Assembly (NCBI GenBank): GCA_946626395.1
Contig: CAMOUF010000196.1
Location: 1-6,154 of the forward strand
Direction: 5' to 3'
Source: an uncultured Clostridia bacterium
GTDB taxonomy: Bacteria > Bacillota > Clostridia > Christensenellales > Aristaeellaceae
Length of the DNA: 6,154 bases
Shown here in pieces: positions 1-5,052 of this stretch. Position numbers and translations under genes: made by a program. Position 1 is the stretch's first letter; every line of letters starts with the position of its first letter. The notes under the pieces were generated by a model, which worked only from the letters and a program-made list of their open reading frames with translations, was not told where the DNA came from and ran no database searches.

Positions 1-108
1 GATTTCCCGGTCGGTGAGGCGGCCGGAAAAATCGTCCAGCTGATGCTTTAAGTCATGACAGCGCATGTTGATGATGTCGATGTTTTCCTTCATCTGGGCG
101 AATTGCTT
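1..108 (-). pseudogene. Continuation of the GHKL kinase after the premature stop: dimerisation/phosphoacceptor (H-box) region, runs off the left edge
   Basis: Reading on from the TGA in the same frame gives 36 open codons up to the window edge, including the motif ENIDIINMRCHDLKHQ. The pattern N-I-(D/E)-x-I-N-x-(K/R)-CHDLKHQ is typical of the H-box of Clostridia GHKL kinases. The probable phosphorylated histidine is the first His of CHDLKH, encoded at 57-55. Because the frame is intact on both sides of the stop, the simplest reading is a single-base nonsense change, for example Arg CGA to TGA. Restart at the in-frame ATG at 93-91, 15 bases after the stop, is possible in principle, but no ribosome binding site sits at a normal distance. 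The ATPase domain would lie outside the window. Confidence 0.68.
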
Positions 109-864
109 TCATTCCTCCGAGAGCACGTGCTCCATCATGGCCATGTCCGCCCGGGAACGGCTGCGAAACTCGATGCCAGCGTAGGACATGAGGATAAACA
201 CCGCCACAGCCATGGCAAAGATACGGGTGCAGATGTAGAGCACAGGGCTTTCATCCCGGTAATGGCTAGTCACGGCGCCCAAAATTCCCAGCGTCAGCAA
301 AGCGACGATGGACAGCAGCACCCCGCTGCGCCGGGCGGTGGAATCGAAGGACTCCTTGAAATATTTGCGCACGCCCAGCCAGATGAGGCCGTACATCACG
401 AAATGGATCAAGTAATAAATCAGCCATTGAACGTCCAGCGGCAGATCGGGGAAAGGCAGGATCTGAATGGTGGCGTGGCTGTCATACCCCAAAATGAATT
501 GCAGCAGGGGATAAATGGCCCCGCCAATTTCCTTGACCGCCACGGAGGAGCACCACGCCTTGAGCAGCACATCCCTGGATTCATCCAGGCACAGCACCAG
601 CAGCGGCAGGGTGGAAGAGTATTGCAGCAGCGTGACCACGATGCGGGGAAGCAGCCCTTCCCACGTGGTGCGCACCACCGTTCCCATCCATAAAAGCCCG
701 GATTCAACCATCAGCCCGGCAATCAGCCGCAGCCAGAAATGGCTTTTCCGCCGAAACCCGATGCAGAAAAACAGGGCGGCCACCATAAACTGCAATTCAT
801 TGGCGGCCAATATGGAAAACTGGTAGGCGTATTGCCCGGTGATCGAATAAAACCATTCTGCCAT
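109..864 (-). CDS. GHKL-type sensor histidine kinase, N-terminal membrane domain, cut off by an in-frame TGA
   Basis: This gene encodes 251 residues that are almost entirely membrane domain. Hydrophobic segments lie near residues 18-37, 43-60, 73-92, 102-123, 146-166, 181-200 and 208-228, with basic loops such as FRRK and FRSRSR. They are followed by a short amphipathic stretch (MAMMEHVLSEE) that resembles the linker leading to the dimerisation helix of GHKL (AgrC/NatK-like) kinases. The ATG at 864-862 has a good ribosome binding site, AAGGAAG at 878-872, seven bases upstream. The frame stops at TGA (111-109), but the next 36 codons in the same frame read as the H-box of this kinase family. 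The product is therefore most likely a truncated receptor without phosphoacceptor or ATPase domain. Kinases of this family normally sense extracellular signals and phosphorylate LytTR-type regulators; no such regulator is in view. The kinase assignment rests mainly on the continuation past the stop, because membrane domains of this family vary widely in sequence. Confidence 0.72.
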   Translation of the reverse strand: MAEWFYSITGQYAYQFSILAANELQFMVAALFFCIGFRRKSHFWLRLIAGLMVESGLLWMGTVVRTTWEGLLPRIVVTLLQYSSTLPLLVLCLDESRDVLLKAWCSSVAVKEIGGAIYPLLQFILGYDSHATIQILPFPDLPLDVQWLIYYLIHFVMYGLIWLGVRKYFKESFDSTARRSGVLLSIVALLTLGILGAVTSHYRDESPVLYICTRIFAMAVAVFILMSYAGIEFRSRSRADMAMMEHVLSEE

Positions 865-902
865 AAGGGTTCTTCCTTTGCGTTGGCGTTATTCATTCAT
901 GG

Positions 903-936
903 TCTTAGGACACTTTTAGTTACGAAACTCCTAAGA
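903..936. repeat. Perfect 8-bp inverted repeat with 18-base spacer upstream of the kinase gene
   Basis: TCTTAGGA (903-910) and TCCTAAGA (929-936) are exact reverse complements. The spacer holds TTTAGTTACG (915-924), which resembles the direct repeats at 1166-1175 and 1187-1196. It lies 39 bases upstream of the kinase ATG, where an operator or leader hairpin could act. It could equally be the remnant of a small mobile sequence. There is no U-tract that would make it a clear terminator. Confidence 0.45.
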
Positions 937-943
937 GCATAGC

Positions 944-1095
944 GTGCAGGGCGGAGAGTGCAGAGTACAGAGTGCAGAGAATAGAGCACACACAAGAAAC
1001 GCATCCAGACTTGAAATGACTAAAGAATCTTAACTCTGAACTCTTCACTCTGAACTCTCTATCTCCTATTGCCTAATGCCTATTGCCCACTCACT
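944..1095. repeat. Heptad-phased degenerate repeat array in two inverted halves
   Basis: The left half (944-985) reads as consecutive 7-mers: GTGCAGG, GCGGAGA, GTGCAGA, GTACAGA, GTGCAGA, GAATAGA. The right half (1033-1095) reads ACTCTGA, ACTCTTC, ACTCTGA, ACTCTCT, ATCTCCT, ATTGCCT, AATGCCT, ATTGCCC, ACTCACT, with A in the first place of every unit. The two halves are near reverse complements: 954-979 against 1034-1059 pair at 22 of 26 positions, around a 54-base centre. It is non-coding and resembles heptanucleotide tandem repeat families described in cyanobacteria and similar 'ACTCTGA'-type intergenic repeats in other bacteria. Function is unknown; as RNA it could fold into a long imperfect hairpin on either strand. 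Confidence 0.7.
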
Positions 1096-1165
1096 TAAAG
1101 CGCCCTTTTCCTTCACCAATCCACCTCCATTATGTCACGCCCCGCCGCCCGCGTCAAGGCGTTTT

Positions 1166-1195
1166 TTAGTTTACGCCTAAAATCTTTCAGGTTAC
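1166..1195 (+). promoter_or_regulatory. Pair of 21-bp-phased direct repeats, possible LytTR-family binding site
   Basis: TTAGTTTACGC (1166-1176) and TCAGGTTACGC (1187-1197) match at 9 of 11 positions and start exactly 21 bases apart, i.e. two helical turns on the same DNA face. LytTR-family regulators (AgrA, ComE) bind pairs of imperfect 9-bp direct repeats with about 12 bp between them and a GTT-containing core; here the gap between 9-mers (1175-1186) is 12 bp. The second repeat ends eight bases before the -35 box, a normal place for an activator. Each 9-mer fits the LytTR consensus, as I recall it, at about seven of nine places. The geometry is seen in the sequence; the regulator's identity is inferred. 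Confidence 0.45.
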
Positions 1196-1205
1196 GCGAT
1201 AGCTG

Positions 1206-1234
1206 TTGAAACACATCCGGCGAAGGATTATGAT
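1206..1234 (+). promoter_or_regulatory. Sigma-A-type promoter of the secreted-protein/glycosidase operon
   Basis: A -35 box TTGAAA (1206-1211) and a -10 box TATGAT (1229-1234) are separated by exactly 17 bases, each one base from the sigma-A consensus. Transcription would begin near 1241, leaving a leader of about 49 bases before the ATG at 1290. It is the only strong promoter I can see ahead of the three plus-strand genes. Confidence 0.7.
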
Positions 1235-1289
1235 GTGCGCGACGGATGGAACAAGAACCGATCCCACATCTTTGAAGGAGGAAAATCCA

Positions 1290-1907
1290 ATGAAAAAGCT
1301 ACTTTCCCTGATTCTGGCTGTGGCCCTGTGCGTTTCCCTGCTGGCGGTCGCTTCCGCCGAGGGCGCGTACGTGAAGAAGTACACCCTGGAAGAAATCACC
1401 CAGAACACCTTCCATAACGGCTTCGTGACCGCGCTGGGCGCCGTGGAAGTGAACGCTCTCCAGCTCAACGACGACGGCACTTACCTGTACGTGAAGGAAC
1501 TGCATCAGGAAAACGAGCAGGGCGAAAAGATCGAGCCCACTGAGGATGCGCCTGTACTGCTGGTGGCTTATGCCTTCACCGGCACCTACACCAAGGACGG
1601 CGACACCGTGGTGCTCTCCTTCCCCACCAACGTGAAGTTCACTGAAAACTGGGGCAACCTGGCCACCATGGGCTACTTCCTCAACAGCCAGGGCGAAGCC
1701 AATTTCGTGGACGGCGAAATCACCGGCGACAACGTCAAGTGCAAGGAAGAAGAAGGCCACGTGCCCTTCGATCTGTTCCCCGGCGCTTTCCTGGTGGACA
1801 GCCTGGTGACCTCCGAAGCTGGCTTTGACCCCGAAGAATGCACCGTGACCATTACCCTGAACGGCGACAGCTTTGACTACGTGATCGTGAATTCTGACGA
1901 CGACTGA
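1290..1907 (+). CDS. Small secreted protein of unknown function, 205 aa
   Basis: I do not recognise a named family. The ATG at 1290 is preceded by AAGGAGG (1275-1281) with eight bases of spacing and opens a clear Sec signal peptide: KK, a hydrophobic core at residues 4-20, and probable cleavage after ASA at residue 23. It is not a lipoprotein: the only Cys in the signal (14) lacks a lipobox. The mature part, about 182 residues, is acidic and rich in alternating beta-strand patterns (GTYLYVKEL at 63-71, FTGTYTKDGDTVVLSFP at 96-112, TVTITLNGDSFDYVIV at 185-200), ending in SDDD. This suggests a small beta-sandwich or a lipocalin-like barrel, by inference only. Two Cys in the mature chain (151, 184) could form a disulfide. 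It is first in the operon, behind the strong promoter, with a terminator after it, so it is probably the most highly expressed product. A role in binding sugars or assisting the following hydrolases is possible but unproven. Confidence 0.82.
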   Translation: MKKLLSLILAVALCVSLLAVASAEGAYVKKYTLEEITQNTFHNGFVTALGAVEVNALQLNDDGTYLYVKELHQENEQGEKIEPTEDAPVLLVAYAFTGTYTKDGDTVVLSFPTNVKFTENWGNLATMGYFLNSQGEANFVDGEITGDNVKCKEEEGHVPFDLFPGAFLVDSLVTSEAGFDPEECTVTITLNGDSFDYVIVNSDDD

Positions 1908-1933
1908 TCGCATGGTCGCCTGACTAAAGGGCA

Positions 1934-1974
1934 GACGGCGGAGAGGACGCAATGCCCTCTCCGTCTTTTTTCTT
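1934..1974 (+). terminator. Intrinsic terminator between the secreted-protein gene and the GH106-like gene
   Basis: GGAGAGG (1940-1946) pairs perfectly with CCTCTCC (1956-1962). GAC/GTC (1934-1936 with 1963-1965) extends the stem across a three-base bulge, and TTTTTTCTT follows (1966-1974). The ribosome binding site of the next gene (GGAGGAGG, 1975-1982) begins immediately after the U-tract. As no other promoter lies between the genes, it probably allows partial readthrough, lowering hydrolase expression relative to the secreted protein. Confidence 0.75.
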
Positions 1975-1989
1975 GGAGGAGGAACGTTT

Positions 1990-4900
1990 ATGACCCTGAC
2001 CCAACGAGGACTTTCTTTGCTGCTGGCCGCCGCCATGGTGCTGAGCCTTGCGCCTTTCGCCCTTTGCGAGGACAGCTTTGCCGCGTCCCTGACGGCAACG
2101 TTTGCAAAGCCCGGCCTCCCCTATGGCACGGAGGTGCGCTGGTGGATGGCGGAAGGCGCTCACACCGACGAAACCCTGCTGGAAGAAATCCAGCGGATGT
2201 ATGACGCGGGCTTTCGGGGCATGGAGCTGTGCGAACAGGTGGACACCTCTGTCTCTGACGCCGACTATGGCTACGGCAGCGACCAGTGGGATCACGATTT
2301 GAAGCTGGTGCTCAGCAAGGCCTTGGACCTGGGCATGACCGTGTCCCTCACCTCCGGCACCAACTGGGCCACCGCCAACATTCCCGGCCTGGACCCCCAA
2401 AGCCAGGCGGCCAGCCAGGCGGTATTCGAGATCGACGAATACCTGAAAGCCGGGAAGGTGAAGGACGGCAAGGTGCCCATGGAGAAAAAACAGGGCGTGA
2501 AGGTGATCCCCGTGCAGGAAAACGCCCGGTTTTTAGGCGCTTACGCCTACCGGCAGACCAGCGGGAAAAAGGCCGTGCCGGTGGTGTTCGATCCGGAATA
2601 CATTGATTTGACCGATCAAATCACCGTGGACGCAGACGGCGCGCGCACCCTGACCTTCACCCCGCCGGACGGGAACAGCGCCTGGCGCATTTTCTATTAC
2701 TGGCAGCAGGGCGCGGCCCAGCTTTCCTCTCCCGCCGCTCAGCCCGCTTACTGCATCAATTATTTTGACGAGGCGGGTGTAAACGCCCTCCGGGCCTACT
2801 GGGAAGAACATATCCTCAACGACGAAGCCCTGAATGAAAAGATCAAACAGGGAGACGTGCAGCTGTTCATGGATTCCCTGGAAATCAATCCCGGCACCGG
2901 CTTTGCCTTCTGGGCCCAGGATATGGAGCAGGAGTTCATGAAACGGAAGGGCTACGATATCCGCCCCTATCTCTATCTGTTCATCGACCTGCCCGACATG
3001 TGGTTCTACGACCACGCAGGTTACGGAGCTTATGACATCGGCAGCGGCGCGGAAGAACGCACCCGCATCCAGAACGACCTGTTTGACGTGCAGACCCAGC
3101 TGTATATGGAACGGATGCTGACGCCCCTGCGCTCCTGGCTCCATGAAGCGGGCATCGAAACCAGGGCCCAGATCAGCTACGGCCAGCACCTGGAAATCTC
3201 CCAGCCCATCGCGGCGGTGGATTATCCCGAAGCTGAAAACCTGAACCAGAATAACCAGATCGACATTTACCGCCTCTGGACGGGCGGGGCCAAGCTGCAA
3301 AACAAGGTCCTTTCCTCCGAAACCGGCGCGGTGGGCGGCCACCGCTACACCTATCAGGATCACCTGATGGAAGCCTACACCCTCTACGCCGCGGGCTTCA
3401 ACCGCATCATCTGGCATGTGTGGAGCGCCAAATTCGGCCCCGGTGAGGAAACCAAGTGGCCCGGCTACCGGGTACCCGGCGCTGTGTTCAACAGCTTCTA
3501 TACCTTCGGCGCGTCCGAGCCCTCCGCCCGGGATTATCCCATCTTCAACGACCACCTGGGCCGGATTCAAAAGCTGCTGCAAACCGGATCCTCCCGCACG
3601 GATATCGGCATGCTGTATCAAAACTGGGATCAGGGCATGCCCACAAATGGCAACCAGGGCGGCGTCAATTGGATGCTGAACCATGCGCCCGTATTGTTTC
3701 CCTCCACCGCGCTGCAGGACGCGGGCTATACCTGGGATTATCTGCATCCCTCCTTCCTGACGGCGGAGGGCGTTTCCCTGAACAGCGAAACCAAGGTTCT
3801 GGAGCAGGCGGGCTACAAGGCCCTGGTGCTCTGGCAGGGCAGCCTGGGTGTCCAGGACGCGGAAGCGATTTTAGCCCTGGCGAAACAGGGCCTGCCCGTG
3901 GTGATCGTGGACGGGGCGGCGGTGCATACCCCCTTCCATGACGGCAAGGACGAAGCCCTGGCCGCTGTGATGAAAGAGCTCAAGGCTCTTTCCGTCTGCG
4001 TGCCCGACGGGGACAGCGTGCTGCCCGCCCTGCGGGACATGGGCATTTCCCCTTACGCAGGCTTTGCCGCGCCCAACCATCAATTGCTCACCCAGGCCCG
4101 GGAGGATGAAAACGCCCGGTATCTGTATGTGTACAATTACTGCGATGGCACCTATCAGGGCGTGTGGAGCAGCGGGGAAAAAGCAGACGACCACGGCGAT
4201 ACCATCTCCACCGAAATCGTGGCGGACGGCCTGTTCGTTCCCTACGAAATCGACCCCTGGAGCGGCAAGGTCCAACAGCTGGGCCTGTACCGTCACGAGG
4301 ACGGAAAGACCATCTTCCCTATTTCTCTGGATTACAATAACATCGCACTGTATGCCTTGAAGAAGGGCGAAGAAGAACCGCTTCACGCGGTATCCAGCGA
4401 CGCGGACAAGGTGTTTTCCGACAACAGCCTGACCTTCCGCTTTACCGCCTCCGGCGATCACGCCGTTTCCCTCAGCGACGGTCGGGAAATCATCCTGACT
4501 GCCGATGTTCCCGCCGCCGCGCCCATCCCCCATTGGCAGGCAGCGTTTGAGCTTTGGTCAGCGGCTGACACCCGTTCCAGCCGAACGGAAACCCTGAACG
4601 GCAAAACCGTTACCGAAACGGCAGTGGACACCATTGTCACCCCCGTCTCCCTGACCCTGGATATCCTGACCGGCTGGAACAAGATCCCCGAAGTCGGCCC
4701 CAACGCTGTTGGCCAGGCCACCTATTCCGCCGCCTTCCAATGGGACGGCAGCGCCAGCGGCGCGTATATCGACTTTGGTTCCCTGGTGGAAAGCATGACG
4801 GTGTACGTGAACGGCGAAAAGGCTGACGACGTGAGCATGACCCATCCTGTTTTGGATATTGGTTCTCTGCTGGTCAGCGGAGAAAACACCATCGAAATCC

Positions 4901-5037
4901 GCTATTCCTCCAATATCAGCAACGTCTTGGGCGACGGCGTGCCCCGGGGCTGGTACGGCTACCGCACCGAAAAGCACAGCTACGGCCCTCAGCAGGCGGT
5001 TTTGATTCCCTATGTGGAATTGACGATAGAACAATAA
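1990..5037 (+). CDS. Secreted GH106-like glycoside hydrolase (alpha-L-rhamnosidase family or close relative), 1015 aa
   Basis: Probable extracellular glycosidase. A signal peptide fills residues 1 to about 26 (core LSLLLAAAMVLSLAPFAL). The catalytic region starts with a TIM-barrel-like opening: EVRWWMAEGAHTDETLLEEI (48-67), then DAGFRGMEL (72-80) and SLTSGTNWA (119-127). Further GH106-like blocks are DSLEI (Glu298), a FWAQDMEQEFMKRKGYD block just after it, SSETGAVGG (Glu444) and GFNRIIWHVW (about 469-478). Glu298 and Glu444 are my candidates for the catalytic pair, by analogy with the two glutamates of GH106. From about residue 888 to the end is a GH2-like jelly-roll (GWNKIPEVGP, AYIDFGSL, VYVNGEKADDV, LVSGENTIEI), typical of GH106 C-termini. 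Length fits the family. The ATG has GGAGGAGG seven bases upstream. GH106 enzymes release alpha-L-rhamnose, but this sequence looks closer to an uncharacterised branch, so substrate is uncertain. Probably co-transcribed with the GH3 gene. Confidence 0.75.
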   Translation: MTLTQRGLSLLLAAAMVLSLAPFALCEDSFAASLTATFAKPGLPYGTEVRWWMAEGAHTDETLLEEIQRMYDAGFRGMELCEQVDTSVSDADYGYGSDQWDHDLKLVLSKALDLGMTVSLTSGTNWATANIPGLDPQSQAASQAVFEIDEYLKAGKVKDGKVPMEKKQGVKVIPVQENARFLGAYAYRQTSGKKAVPVVFDPEYIDLTDQITVDADGARTLTFTPPDGNSAWRIFYYWQQGAAQLSSPAAQPAYCINYFDEAGVNALRAYWEEHILNDEALNEKIKQGDVQLFMDSLEINPGTGFAFWAQDMEQEFMKRKGYDIRPYLYLFIDLPDMWFYDHAGYGAYDIGSGAEERTRIQNDLFDVQTQLYMERMLTPLRSWLHEAGIETRAQISYGQHLEISQPIAAVDYPEAENLNQNNQIDIYRLWTGGAKLQNKVLSSETGAVGGHRYTYQDHLMEAYTLYAAGFNRIIWHVWSAKFGPGEETKWPGYRVPGAVFNSFYTFGASEPSARDYPIFNDHLGRIQKLLQTGSSRTDIGMLYQNWDQGMPTNGNQGGVNWMLNHAPVLFPSTALQDAGYTWDYLHPSFLTAEGVSLNSETKVLEQAGYKALVLWQGSLGVQDAEAILALAKQGLPVVIVDGAAVHTPFHDGKDEALAAVMKELKALSVCVPDGDSVLPALRDMGISPYAGFAAPNHQLLTQAREDENARYLYVYNYCDGTYQGVWSSGEKADDHGDTISTEIVADGLFVPYEIDPWSGKVQQLGLYRHEDGKTIFPISLDYNNIALYALKKGEEEPLHAVSSDADKVFSDNSLTFRFTASGDHAVSLSDGREIILTADVPAAAPIPHWQAAFELWSAADTRSSRTETLNGKTVTETAVDTIVTPVSLTLDILTGWNKIPEVGPNAVGQATYSAAFQWDGSASGAYIDFGSLVESMTVYVNGEKADDVSMTHPVLDIGSLLVSGENTIEIRYSSNISNVLGDGVPRGWYGYRTEKHSYGPQQAVLIPYVELTIEQ

Positions 5038-5052
5038 GAGAGGAGAAAAACC

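Larger units (their letters stand above)
865..1289. other. Divergent intergenic region, 425 bp, no gene found
   Basis: This stretch separates the minus-strand kinase from the plus-strand operon, so it should carry promoters for both. The plus-strand promoter is clear (1206-1234). For the kinase I see only its ribosome binding site and no convincing -35/-10 pair. The region is repeat-rich between about 900 and 1095 and more ordinary from 1096 to 1165. No open frame here has both a plausible ribosome binding site and a protein-like sequence. Confidence 0.7.

Noticed and set aside
109..111. TGA read as an amino acid (alternative code or selenocysteine)
   Set aside because: The secreted-protein gene ends in TGA just before a terminator, Trp is coded by TGG throughout, and no other gene has an internal TGA. 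The position is not a conserved Cys or Trp in the family as I know it.
110..112. ATG overlapping the kinase stop (ATGA) as the start of a coupled downstream gene
   Set aside because: It opens an 18-codon frame that is out of phase with the H-box, and GGAGGA is immediately adjacent to it, too close for a ribosome binding site.
55..693. 212-codon plus-strand frame opposite the kinase membrane domain
   Set aside because: The translation is His/Gln-rich and protein-unlike, while the minus strand encodes convincing membrane helices with a good ribosome binding site.
1137..1167. Possible terminator (ACGCC/GGCGT stem followed by T residues)
   Set aside because: The stem is only five pairs with a 16-base loop, and no plus-strand transcript is known to arrive here. 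The T-run may simply be AT-rich DNA upstream of the promoter.
1206..1289. Upstream extension of the 205-aa protein to a TTG start at 1206 (28 more residues)
   Set aside because: The TTG is part of the -35 box, the extra residues are not protein-like, and the ATG at 1290 has a perfect ribosome binding site and opens directly into a signal peptide.
1299..2036. 245-codon minus-strand frame over the secreted-protein gene and terminator
   Set aside because: It is a shadow of the real plus-strand gene, crosses the terminator and has no domain-like pattern.
2533..3747. 404-codon open frame on the minus strand inside the GH106-like gene
   Set aside because: It is antisense to a clearly conserved hydrolase. 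Long antisense frames are expected in GC-rich coding DNA, and the translation is low-complexity Gly/Ala/Val/His-rich without motifs.
3871..4533. 220-codon minus-strand frame within the GH106-like gene
   Set aside because: It is an antisense shadow with biased Gly/Val/His/Gln composition and no recognisable motif.
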